Source of the DNA: a virus | DNA: 50,490 bases | Strand: one strand, 5' to 3' | Virus record (IMG/VR): IMGVR_UViG_3300048927_000169 | Span: 1 to 50,490 of that record | Shown: one piece after another, positions 39,325 to 46,459 of the stretch | Position numbering within the stretch: position 1 is the stretch's first letter | Layout: every line of letters begins with the position of its first letter | Translations under genes and position numbers: made by a program | The notes under the pieces: model-generated | What the model saw: only the letters and a program-made list of their open reading frames with translations | Told to the model about the DNA's origin: nothing | Database searches by the model: none

Positions 39325-39515
39325 CCACACCAATCGTGACAACGCTTGTTGATGAACAACTGGCCGATATCGAACGCAAGATCGCGATCCTCGGTTTCGG
39401 CCTGCCCTTCAATGAGGTGATCGGCCGCAAGCGCGAGGATCTGGTCGACAGCCTCCCGCAGCGACTGTCTGTGACCATGAAAGGCGGACGTATCGCCGTG
39501 AGGGCTCGGCCATGA
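39321..39515 (+). CDS. Small early protein, unknown
   Basis: 64 aa, MTTPIVTTLVDEQLADIERK. Helix then strands ('EVIGRKREDLVDSLPQRLSVTMKGGRIAVRARP'). Overlaps the next gene by 4 nt. No family recognised. Confidence 0.72.
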   Translation: MTTPIVTTLVDEQLADIERKIAILGFGLPFNEVIGRKREDLVDSLPQRLSVTMKGGRIAVRARP

Positions 39516-39637
39516 ATCTCGTCTACTGGATTCTCGTCGTGGTTCTGGTGGTCGGCGCAGGCACCCTCAAGGTCGTCAATAGCGATCCTGGCACCTGCCA
39601 AGTTCCAAAATCGACCACCTACAAGGTGTTCCAGTGA
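39512..39637 (+). CDS. 41-aa membrane peptide
   Basis: Short gene MNLVYWILVVVLVVGAGTLK followed by a small polar tail with one Cys. The N-terminal 18 residues form a single membrane segment. It starts inside the upstream gene's stop (ATGA) and ends in the GTGA start of the next, which supports real translation. Confidence 0.65.
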   Translation: MNLVYWILVVVLVVGAGTLKVVNSDPGTCQVPKSTTYKVFQ

Positions 39638-39750
39638 CCAGCCGCCAGTGGGCGCGCCGCCTGATCATCTGGCGCGGAGCATTCTCTTCCCTCGGCGTTT
39701 TCACCTTCCTGATGCTGCTCAGCGCCCTCGCCGATCGCGTCACACAGTAG
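39634..39750 (+). CDS. 38-aa membrane peptide
   Basis: GTG start overlapping the upstream stop (GTGA). (M)TSRQWARRLIIWRGAFSSLG: basic N-terminus, then a membrane segment ('AFSSLGVFTFLMLLSALA'). Coupled to the previous membrane peptide. The pair could work together in the inner membrane; no function known. Confidence 0.6.
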   Translation: MTSRQWARRLIIWRGAFSSLGVFTFLMLLSALADRVTQ

Positions 39751-39758
39751 GCCCCCCC

Positions 39759-39905
39759 ATGAACAACTCTCCCCGCTTGGCCGCCCAGTTCGACTGGATG
39801 ACGGTCGGCGCCTTCTCGCCCGAGCAGTTCAGCGGCGAGCAGCGCAAAGAGTACGAAGACGAAGCCCGCCGCATCGAAAAGCAGTGGGACAACCAACCGA
39901 ACTGA
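39759..39905 (+). CDS. Small early protein, unknown
   Basis: 48 aa, MNNSPRLAAQFDWMTVGAFS, then an acidic helix ('EQFSGEQRKEYEDEARRIEKQW'). The ribosome site is weak. It sits between the membrane peptides and the Sak4-like gene. Confidence 0.6.
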   Translation: MNNSPRLAAQFDWMTVGAFSPEQFSGEQRKEYEDEARRIEKQWDNQPN

Positions 39906-39916
39906 GGAAACTCGCG

Positions 39917-40783
39917 ATGTTCAAGAAAGCCGAACGCAAGCAGGCCAAGCTACGGCTGGCACTTGCCGGGCCATCTGGATCTGGCAAAACCTTTTCCGCC
40001 TTGCTGCTGGCCCAGGGGCTGGGTGGGCGGATCGCAGTCATCGACACCGAGCATGGCAGCGCCTCGCTGTACGCGGACATCGCAGACTTCGACACGGTCG
40101 AACTGAATGCGCCCTACTCTCCCGAGCGCTACGTTGAAGCCATCACCGCCGCAGAACAGGCAGGTTACAACGTCCTGATCATCGACAGCTACTCCCATGA
40201 GTGGACCGGCTCCGGCGGATGCCTGGAGGCGAACGAGAAGCTTGCCCACCAGAAATTCAAAGGCAATACCTGGGCAGCGTGGAATGAGACGACGCCGCGT
40301 CACCGCCGGCTGACCGACAAGATCCTGACCAGTTCGCTGCACATCATCTGCACCATGCGGAGCAAGACAGAGACGGTACAGGGCGAAGGGAAAAAGATCC
40401 TCAAGCTGGGCATGAAGTCCGAGCAGCGCGACGGCACCGATTACGAGTTCACCGTGGTGCTGGACCTGACCCACGACGGTCACACCGCCATGGCAAGCAA
40501 GGATCGGACGAAGCTTTTCGAAGAGCCTGAGCTGATCACTGCAGATACCGGCCGGCGGTTGCTGGCCTGGCTGAACTCTGGTGTCAGCCCTGAAGAGCGC
40601 GCCAAAGAGCTGCTGGTGGATGCCCTGGCTGATATCGCCTCAGCCAAGGACATGGCCTCTTTGCAATCGGCATTCAACGCGGCCAAGGCGATTGCCGTCG
40701 GCTTCGATGACCTCGTCCAGCAGGTCGTGACGGCCAAAGACAAACGCAAAAACGAACTCTCCCCACAAAGGCAATCAGCATGA
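39917..40783 (+). CDS. Sak4-like RecA-fold recombination ATPase
   Basis: 288 aa from MFKKAERKQAKLRLALAGPS (ATG 39917, GAGG upstream). Walker A G18-PSGSGKT25, Walker B 'VLIID' (86-90), 'HIICTMRSKTE' and 'LKLGMKSEQRDGTDYEFTVVLDL' match the phage Sak4/AAA_24 RecA-like core. A C-terminal helical tail (about 225-288) follows. Sak4 proteins anneal single strands together with SSB in phage recombination. It overlaps the exonuclease gene, making an annealase-exonuclease pair like Red/RecET. Confidence 0.87.
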   Translation: MFKKAERKQAKLRLALAGPSGSGKTFSALLLAQGLGGRIAVIDTEHGSASLYADIADFDTVELNAPYSPERYVEAITAAEQAGYNVLIIDSYSHEWTGSGGCLEANEKLAHQKFKGNTWAAWNETTPRHRRLTDKILTSSLHIICTMRSKTETVQGEGKKILKLGMKSEQRDGTDYEFTVVLDLTHDGHTAMASKDRTKLFEEPELITADTGRRLLAWLNSGVSPEERAKELLVDALADIASAKDMASLQSAFNAAKAIAVGFDDLVQQVVTAKDKRKNELSPQRQSA

Positions 40784-41451
40784 CCGCATACATTTTCGAC
40801 AGCGAAACAACCGGCTTGAACGATCCGCACCTGGTAGAAGCTGCCTGGCTGAAACTCAACGACTTGAGCAGTCTCGCTGTAACCGACTCGTTCCTGCATC
40901 GCTACAAGCCGGGCAAGCCGATTGAGTTGAGCGCGCTCGCCACCAGCCACATCCTTGACGAGGAATTGGCTGATTGCCCACCACACACCGATTTTGCTTT
41001 ACCGGGAGACGTCGTCTATCTGATCGGGCACAACGTCGACTACGACTGGCGCGTGATCGGAGAGCCAGATGTGAAACGCATCTGCACCCAAGCCCTGAGC
41101 TCGAAGCTGTGGCCAAACGCAGGCAGTCACACGCAATCGGCAATGATCTACCTGCATTACCGCACCGAGGCGACCGGCCTACTCCGCAACGCCCACGCAG
41201 CGCTCGACGACGTGAAGAACTGCCGCCTGCTGCTGGTGAAGATCCTCGATCAGCTCGCGGCTGAGCTAGGCCGGTCGGTCAATGACTGGGAAGAGTTGTG
41301 GCAGATCTCCGAGGATGCGCGCATCCCCACTGCCATCGGCTTTGGCAAACACAAAGGCACCGCCTTCGCTGACTTGCCGAGCGATTACCGGCGCTGGTTG
41401 TTGAATCAATCGGATCTTGACCCATTTGTTCGCAAAGCGCTTTCGCGCTGA
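40780..41451 (+). CDS. DnaQ-like 3'-5' exonuclease with DUF3820
   Basis: 223 aa. DEDDh residues: D7 and E9 ('IFDSETTG'), D87 ('GHNVDYDW'), H139 and D143/D144 ('NAHAALDDV'). Resembles exodeoxyribonuclease X. The C-terminal 'IGFGKHKGTAFADLPSDYRRWLL' (about 186-210) is DUF3820. It likely trims DNA ends for the Sak4-like protein, whose gene it overlaps by 4 nt. Confidence 0.87.
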   Translation: MTAYIFDSETTGLNDPHLVEAAWLKLNDLSSLAVTDSFLHRYKPGKPIELSALATSHILDEELADCPPHTDFALPGDVVYLIGHNVDYDWRVIGEPDVKRICTQALSSKLWPNAGSHTQSAMIYLHYRTEATGLLRNAHAALDDVKNCRLLLVKILDQLAAELGRSVNDWEELWQISEDARIPTAIGFGKHKGTAFADLPSDYRRWLLNQSDLDPFVRKALSR

Positions 41452-41460
41452 TGGTGAATC

Positions 41461-41703
41461 ATGATCAGCAACCACCTCAACCTCGTTGAGCAGCACCGAC
41501 CAGATGCCGAGGCGATCTCTGAACGAGTCGCCCAGTACCTGGCCGCCGGCGGGCGGATCGACCAACTGAAAAGTCCGCCGCGCAATCCGCTGCCGCCGCC
41601 CCGCTCGAACAAAATAGACCCTGAAACGGTCCTCAAGCGCCGGCCGAAGCCGATATCGGCCGCCGACCGAAAGGCCGTGCGCAAAATGGCGGACGCGCTA
41701 TGA
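41461..41703 (+). CDS. Small basic early protein
   Basis: 80 aa, MISNHLNLVEQHRPDAEAIS. A helical N-terminus ('ERVAQYLAAGGRIDQL') is followed by a Pro/Arg/Lys-rich tail ('SPPRNPLPPPRSNKIDPETVLKRRPKPISAADRKAV'). Possibly nucleic-acid binding; no family recognised. Overlaps the next gene by 4 nt. Confidence 0.72.
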   Translation: MISNHLNLVEQHRPDAEAISERVAQYLAAGGRIDQLKSPPRNPLPPPRSNKIDPETVLKRRPKPISAADRKAVRKMADAL

Positions 41704-42164
41704 AGTCGAAACGCAAACCCAACAACGGTTTCGCCCGGGCCGAACGCAGTTGCCGGGCGCTGCTGCGTACCAATCACGTCGCGGTGGTGAACATCGACCC
41801 CAGCGGCAGCCAGATCATGGCGAACTGGAAGAGTTGCCGGCAGATCAGAAGTCTGGCGATCGCCAACGCGATCTTCGACTTCTCCTACCGCTGGACGATC
41901 TACATCGGCGCCATGTGCCGCGACGAGCGCGGCGCCGAGTACATCAAGTCGGTCGAGATCTCGCCAGAGGGTATCTACAAGGTAGAGCGTCTGACCGATG
42001 CCATCGAGCATTACTACCTGGAGCTGCGCAACAGCGCGAACCCGAACCATCTGGTGGCCTCCGGCTGGATCGCCATTCCGGACGAGGTTTCGATGGATGA
42101 AGCCCAAGCCGCGAAGCTGTTCTACGCCGCCGGCGCCTGGCATCAGGTGAAGGTTGCAGCGTGA
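41700..42164 (+). CDS. Conserved-looking phage protein, unknown
   Basis: 154 aa. Basic N-terminus MKSKRKPNNGFARAERSCRA, a beta-rich middle ('HVAVVNIDPSGSQIMANWKSC', 'IYIGAMCRDERGAEYIKSVEIS') and a helical C-terminus. No family assigned. No membrane segment. Lies in the coupled chain after the exonuclease. Confidence 0.75.
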   Translation: MKSKRKPNNGFARAERSCRALLRTNHVAVVNIDPSGSQIMANWKSCRQIRSLAIANAIFDFSYRWTIYIGAMCRDERGAEYIKSVEISPEGIYKVERLTDAIEHYYLELRNSANPNHLVASGWIAIPDEVSMDEAQAAKLFYAAGAWHQVKVAA

Positions 42165-42358
42165 GACGAACCAACAACCGGGCGGCCACGCGCCGCAGAC
42201 AGACCTGGCTGGACTTGCCGGCCAGCGGAATTGAAGAGGTAGGCCATGGCCAAGAGCAACGCGGAACGGTCAGAGAAAGCCGCGGCGAAGAGGAAGAGCC
42301 GCGGCGAAGTAGAGGTTCGGTTCCACACCCTGCCCGCTACGCGCCAAGCTCTTGCTGA
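42161..42358 (+). CDS. Possible small basic protein, overlaps next gene
   Basis: 65 aa from GTG 42161, which overlaps the previous stop (GTGA) with AAGG 7 nt upstream. Arg-rich ((M)RRTNNRAATRRRQTWLDLPA). The last third overlaps the 42246-42557 gene in another frame and has low-complexity Glu/Arg, so the frame may end earlier in related phages or be false. Confidence 0.4.
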   Translation: MRRTNNRAATRRRQTWLDLPASGIEEVGHGQEQRGTVRESRGEEEEPRRSRGSVPHPARYAPSSC

Positions 42359-42557
42359 GCTGATGGCCTGGAGCGGCATCGAGGAACAGGGAGAGGCGAT
42401 CACTCTGATGATTCACCACCTGCATGGCCTTGGCCCGGGCGGTGCCCTTCCCCTGCTTACTCCGCCGCGACACGAATACGTGATACCCGAAAACGTGTCG
42501 CGGAAATTGAAGATCGCCTACAACCGCGAAGCGTTGCGGGTCGGAAGCGATGACTGA
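42246..42557 (+). CDS. Small regulator-like protein
   Basis: 103 aa. Lys/Arg-rich start MAKSNAERSEKAAAKRKSRG, then 'EVEVRFHTLPATRQALAELMAWSGIEEQGEAITLMIHHL', a strand plus two helices like a ribbon-helix-helix DNA-binding fold. The C-terminal part contains copy 3 of the CGCGACAC element, read as PRHEYVIPENVSRKL. Convergent with 42559-42798. Confidence 0.72.
   Translation: MAKSNAERSEKAAAKRKSRGEVEVRFHTLPATRQALAELMAWSGIEEQGEAITLMIHHLHGLGPGGALPLLTPPRHEYVIPENVSRKLKIAYNREALRVGSDD
42466..42502. repeat. CGCGACAC-N21-GTGTCGCG element, copy 3
   Basis: CGCGACAC at 42466-42473 and GTGTCGCG at 42495-42502, 21-nt spacer ending CCGAAAAC. In frame within the upstream regulator-like gene. Confidence 0.8.
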
Positions 42558-42558
42558 G

Positions 42559-42798
42559 TTAGGGCGCTTCACGCCGAACATCCGGAGCTTCGAAAAGGCG
42601 GCTCCTGATGAACTGCATCGCCTTGCCGTAACCACGTTTGCCCGAAGCCTTTGAGAGTTCCACCCGGGCCTCGCCAGACTCACCAGATCGACTGATGGTC
42701 TCGGTCACCAAGTAAAACTTGTGCTCTTTTTCGTCGAATTCAAGAAAGAAAAACCACTCGTCGCCTTGCTTGTCGTGTGAACCCAAATACGCGCGCAT
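42559..42798 (-). CDS. Minus-strand small protein inside the left operon
   Basis: 79 aa from MRAYLGSHDKQGDEWFFFLE, with AAGGAG 4 nt before the ATG. A beta pattern follows ('FLEFDEKEHKFYLVTETIS', 'GEARVELSKAS') and a helix ('GKAMQFIRSRLF'). No family known. It is the only gene here against the direction of the left operon and ends 1 nt from the convergent gene, so PL transcription would oppose it. Its good ribosome site argues that it is real. Confidence 0.65.
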   Translation of the reverse strand: MRAYLGSHDKQGDEWFFFLEFDEKEHKFYLVTETISRSGESGEARVELSKASGKRGYGKAMQFIRSRLFEAPDVRREAP

Positions 42799-42880
42799 AC
42801 AGCTCCTTGATCCGGCCCCATGCCGGGCCGAACACAAATACCCCACTTCTACGAATCACGCCAGCCGGCGAGGATCCCCT

Positions 42881-44518
42881 ATGGAAATCGAATACGGCTC
42901 GGTCTGCTCCGGCATCGAGGCGGCAACGCTTGCATGGAAGCCGCTCGGCATGCGGGCGACCTGGTTCGCCGAGATAGAAGCGTTCCCAAGCGCGGTGCTG
43001 GCCCACCACTACCCGAATACGCCGAACCTCGGCGACATGACCAAACTCGGCGCCCAGGTGCTGGCCGGCAAGATCGCCGCGCCGGACATCCTCGTCGGCG
43101 GCACGCCGTGCCAGGCCTTCAGCGTGGCCGGGATGCGCGAAGGCCTCACCGACCCGCGCGGCGCCCTCACCATCAAATACGTGGAGCTCGCAGATGCAGT
43201 TGACTATGTTCGAGCAGGCCAGCGAAAGCCGCCCTGCATCATCGTCTGGGAAAACGTCCCCGGCGTCCTCAGCGACAAAGGCAACGCCTTCGGATGCTTT
43301 CTTGGCGCGCTTGCTGGGGAAGACTGCGAACTGCAGCCTTCAGGGAAGAAATGGCCGGACGCTGGTTGTGTGTATGGACCCAAAAGAACAATCGCGTGGC
43401 GGATCCTGGACGCCCAATATTTCGGCCTGGCCCAACGACGCCGCCGTGTGTTCGTTGTCGCAAGTGCTAGAGACGGATTCGATCCCACCGAGGTACTTTT
43501 TGAGCGAGAAGGCGTGCGCCGGGATACTGCGCCGCGCCGAGGCGAGGGGCAAGACGTTACCGGATCAGCTCCTTTCGGCCCTGCGCTCCAGTGCGGATGT
43601 GGATACACCTTCGACGAGTCATTAGGGCATTACGGCTGCCCGAATTGCGAAGGTGACGAAGGCCCAGCGGTTGGTGTGTTCTGCGGCGTGCCGGCGTTCG
43701 GCGGTCACAGCCTTGGCGGATCGGTCGAGCGGTCGGCAACGCTTACCGCCAAGGACAGCCGGCTTGACATGGAAAGCGAGACGTTCTTTATCCACCCTGA
43801 AGTAGCAGGCGCGCTTACAAGCCATGCATTCAGCGGTGGCGCAGGCGGCCGCCCAGATGGTGCAGCAGCAGGCCACTTTGTTGTCGCGCCAACTCTCGCC
43901 GGCGGAGCACGCAAGTCGGGCGGCTACAGCTACGACGACGTCCCATGCGTAGCCGCTACCCTCGATGCAAGTTATGGCCGACTTCAAGGCTGCTCTGGCC
44001 AAGACGCCAATCACGGCCACAGCCACCTGGTAGTTCACGGCACACAGGATCCGGACGTCCGCTATGAACAAGCCCACACACTCGGCCGCAACAACGGCGG
44101 AGAAAATGCTGTGCTTGCAATCCAAAACGCCACGCGCGGAAAAGATCAGAACGGGCTTGGCATCGCAGAACCAGGCGACCCGATGTACACGCTTGATCAA
44201 GCCAGCCAGCACGCCGTCATGGTTGCTGAGCTGTCGCCAACGCTCCGATCCGGAAACATGCGTAACAACAGCAACCCCCTGACTGAGGCTGAAATGCTTG
44301 TCGGTGGCTCGAAGGTTCGCCGCCTGATCCCGCGAGAGTGCGAACGCCTCCAGGGAATGACCGACGACTACACGCTGATCCCGTGGCGCGGGAAGCCCGC
44401 CAGCGAATGCCCGGACGGCCCGCGCTACAAGGCGATCGGCAACAGCAAGGCCGTGCCCTGCGTGCGCTGGATCGGCCAACGCATCCTCAAGCAGATCACA
44501 CCCAGCCCGTACGGATGA
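42881..44518 (+). CDS. C5-cytosine DNA methyltransferase
   Basis: 545 aa from MEIEYGSVCSGIEAATLAWK (GAGG upstream). Motif I 'SVCSGIEAA', motif IV G74-TPCQAF with catalytic C77, motif VI 'WENV' (E124), motif VIII 'QRRRRVFVVA' (185-194), a long target-recognition region (about 200-500), then motif IX 'RRLIPRECERLQGM' and motif X 'YKAIGNSKAVP'. It methylates phage DNA, probably against host restriction; no cognate nuclease lies beside it. The region coding residues 105-248 also encodes a second protein in another frame. Confidence 0.92.
   Translation: MEIEYGSVCSGIEAATLAWKPLGMRATWFAEIEAFPSAVLAHHYPNTPNLGDMTKLGAQVLAGKIAAPDILVGGTPCQAFSVAGMREGLTDPRGALTIKYVELADAVDYVRAGQRKPPCIIVWENVPGVLSDKGNAFGCFLGALAGEDCELQPSGKKWPDAGCVYGPKRTIAWRILDAQYFGLAQRRRRVFVVASARDGFDPTEVLFEREGVRRDTAPRRGEGQDVTGSAPFGPALQCGCGYTFDESLGHYGCPNCEGDEGPAVGVFCGVPAFGGHSLGGSVERSATLTAKDSRLDMESETFFIHPEVAGALTSHAFSGGAGGRPDGAAAGHFVVAPTLAGGARKSGGYSYDDVPCVAATLDASYGRLQGCSGQDANHGHSHLVVHGTQDPDVRYEQAHTLGRNNGGENAVLAIQNATRGKDQNGLGIAEPGDPMYTLDQASQHAVMVAELSPTLRSGNMRNNSNPLTEAEMLVGGSKVRRLIPRECERLQGMTDDYTLIPWRGKPASECPDGPRYKAIGNSKAVPCVRWIGQRILKQITPSPYG
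43194..43625 (+). CDS. Overprinted phage protein inside the methyltransferase gene
   Basis: 143 aa in a different frame, wholly inside the methyltransferase. ATG 43194 has GGAG 7 nt upstream. The sequence is not random: MQLTMFEQASESRPASSSGK, 'WPNDAAVCSLSQVLETDSIPPRYFLSEKACAGILRRAEARGKTLP'. The block CSLS-x-LE...P-RYFLS-x-AC-GILRRA-RGK-LP is one I know from small phage proteins annotated near methyltransferases. It overlays methyltransferase motif VIII. Function unknown. Confidence 0.7.
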   Translation: MQLTMFEQASESRPASSSGKTSPASSATKATPSDAFLARLLGKTANCSLQGRNGRTLVVCMDPKEQSRGGSWTPNISAWPNDAAVCSLSQVLETDSIPPRYFLSEKACAGILRRAEARGKTLPDQLLSALRSSADVDTPSTSH

Positions 44519-44699
44519 TCGCGTCGATCAGTCGGATAGCAGCTGCGATCAGGTTCATCAAGTCAGTCAGTTTTTTCATTCTGAAGCGCTCAGGCGTTGT
44601 TGATAGCCAGATCATTCCGTCACGACTCCTGCACCGGCAATAAAACGCTTGAATTCCAACTTATCCAGCGCCCGGGCACGCCCCGGCATAGGACGCCCC

Positions 44700-45281
44700 A
44701 TGCCCACAGAAAACAAACCGGCCGAGCCGCTGAAGGTTGAACGCTCGACTGTGACCAAGCTGGTGATCACCGGCGCGTCGAACCTGGACCCGATCACCGT
44801 GTTCCTCGAAGACGTAGCACCCAAGCGCGGCAAGATCACCGTCAACTGCTGGGGGAAGAGCTGGACGGCTTACTGGGGCGGCATGTGGGACGGCCACACC
44901 ATTGCGCAGTTCTTCTGCGAGTTGAACACCAGCTACATCATCGGCTACTTCGACCAAGCCCTGAGATCACGGCAATTCAGCGGTGATGCTCTCGCCAACG
45001 AAGCGCAGCGGTTGGTTCTGAAAGAGCGACGTCGTTTTGACCTCACATCGTATGAGGCGCGCGAGTTGTTCGATTCTGCGGAGGATCTACGCGAATCGTC
45101 GTCGATTGAACATTTGCACGCCGTCCACAGCGAGCTGATGACCAAGCTGTTCGGCGACGAGTGGTGGCATATGACGAGCGATGCCACTGAGCCCAACCCC
45201 GACTACGCCTACCTCGAGCGAATCATCCTCGCTGTGCAGCAGGCGCTACGCCAACAACATCCGCAGCAGGAGGCAGCATGA
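44700..45281 (+). CDS. Phage protein, unknown
   Basis: 193 aa from MPTENKPAEPLKVERSTVTK (AGGA 6 nt upstream, hairpin just before). The N-terminal half is beta-rich ('KLVITGASNLDPITVFLEDVAPKRGKITVNCWGKSWTAYWGGMW') with the recognisable 'QFFCELNTSYIIGYF' block; the C-terminal half is helical. Similar proteins occur in many temperate phages; function unknown. Confidence 0.78.
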   Translation: MPTENKPAEPLKVERSTVTKLVITGASNLDPITVFLEDVAPKRGKITVNCWGKSWTAYWGGMWDGHTIAQFFCELNTSYIIGYFDQALRSRQFSGDALANEAQRLVLKERRRFDLTSYEARELFDSAEDLRESSSIEHLHAVHSELMTKLFGDEWWHMTSDATEPNPDYAYLERIILAVQQALRQQHPQQEAA

Positions 45282-45592
45282 AGCGCATCTACCTCAGCGG
45301 TCCCATGACCAACATGCTGGACCTGAACTTCCCGCTGTTCCATTCCACGGCCGCCAGCCTGCGCGCCGCCGGGCACAGCGTCATCAACCCCGCCGAGCTC
45401 AACCGAGACCCGGGCACCTGGAGCGAATGCATGCGCCGTGACATCGCAGCGCTGATGGAATGCGACACCGTGGCCACCCTGCCCGGCTGGCAGAACTCCC
45501 GCGGCGCCAGCCTCGAAGTGCACATCGGCAAGGAGCTCGGCATGCGGGTAGTGAATGCCCATGATCTGGTATCGATGGAGATTGCAGGATGA
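45278..45592 (+). CDS. DUF4406 nucleoside-deoxyribosyltransferase-like protein
   Basis: 104 aa. 'RIYLSGPMTNMLDLNFPLFHSTAASLRAAGHSVINPAE', 'CMRRDIAALMECDTVATLPGWQNSRGASLEVHIGKELGM' match DUF4406, related to nucleoside 2-deoxyribosyltransferases. It may handle free nucleotides; activity is not proven for the family. Overlaps both neighbours by 4 nt. Confidence 0.88.
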   Translation: MKRIYLSGPMTNMLDLNFPLFHSTAASLRAAGHSVINPAELNRDPGTWSECMRRDIAALMECDTVATLPGWQNSRGASLEVHIGKELGMRVVNAHDLVSMEIAG

Positions 45593-46413
45593 GCGAAGTC
45601 AGCCGGTATTGGGTGAACAGCGACGGTTATCTGTACCCGTGCTCCCCAGCGTGGGAGCCGGAAGACGATGAGTTGGTGAAATGGCCGGACTTCAAACGCT
45701 TGCAAGATGAGCGTGACGCCCTGCAGCTGCGCCTGAACGCAGCGGATCAGCGGATTGATGAACTGGAGCGCGACAAGCATCGCCTGGATGCCCTTGACTC
45801 GAATTGTTGGGACGTCCGCTTCAACAGCAGCCCCAACGGCGACGCCGGCGATAGCAGCATCAACATCGAAGTCGTCGGCCAGTGGATGGATCAGCCGTTC
45901 GAGCGCGTCATCGGTGAGAACTACAGCGAGAACCTTCGCGCAGCGATTGACCAGGCAATGGCGGCGCCGGCGTATCCGCCAGCAAGACCTGAATACCCTG
46001 AGTCTGAACCCGACGCTGACGACGACTGGCACATGAGCCCGTGCAAGCAAGGTCACCGTGATGTCGGTGCCTCGGGCGGTGTGGCGGCGTGCAACCAGTG
46101 CGACGAGAAGATCGAGGCAGCGACCACGCAGGAAGCCTTCGAGCGCTGGAACGCAACTCACCCAGTAGTTCAACCGATCCGCGATCAATTGCTTGCCGCC
46201 ACGAACATGATCGATACGCTCCAGCCCGAGCGGATCAAGGGCATGATCGAGGCCCGCGGCAGCAAGTTCGCCATCATGATCGACGAGGCAAACGCCCACT
46301 ACGGTTGGACATTCAAGAAGGACCCAAACGGCATGTGGGTGTCAGGGCGTAAGGCCACCGACGCCGAAATGCACGCCGCGCGCACTTACGCCCGCACCAC
46401 CAATCAGCAGTAA
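45589..46413 (+). CDS. Phage protein with Lar-like zinc segment, unknown
   Basis: 274 aa. N-terminal aromatic segment MSEVSRYWVNSDGYLYPCSP, a coiled coil (about 38-70, 'RLQDERDALQLRLNAADQRIDELERDKH'), a low-complexity Pro/Glu linker, then a treble-clef-like part 'SPCKQGHRDVGASGGVAACNQCDEKIEAATTQEAFERWNATHP' that resembles Lar/zinc-binding restriction-alleviation proteins. The C-terminus is globular. The zinc segment (Cys-His-Cys-Cys) is suggestive only. Confidence 0.72.
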   Translation: MSEVSRYWVNSDGYLYPCSPAWEPEDDELVKWPDFKRLQDERDALQLRLNAADQRIDELERDKHRLDALDSNCWDVRFNSSPNGDAGDSSINIEVVGQWMDQPFERVIGENYSENLRAAIDQAMAAPAYPPARPEYPESEPDADDDWHMSPCKQGHRDVGASGGVAACNQCDEKIEAATTQEAFERWNATHPVVQPIRDQLLAATNMIDTLQPERIKGMIEARGSKFAIMIDEANAHYGWTFKKDPNGMWVSGRKATDAEMHAARTYARTTNQQ

Positions 46414-46459
46414 CTCCCTCCCCCTTCAAAGTCAGCCGCTATAGCGGCAAGGACGAGAT

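Noticed and set aside
43622-44479. 285-codon minus-strand frame opposite the methyltransferase
   Set aside because: Shadow frame without start signal; differs from the plus-strand overprinted frame, which has both a ribosome site and a recognisable motif.
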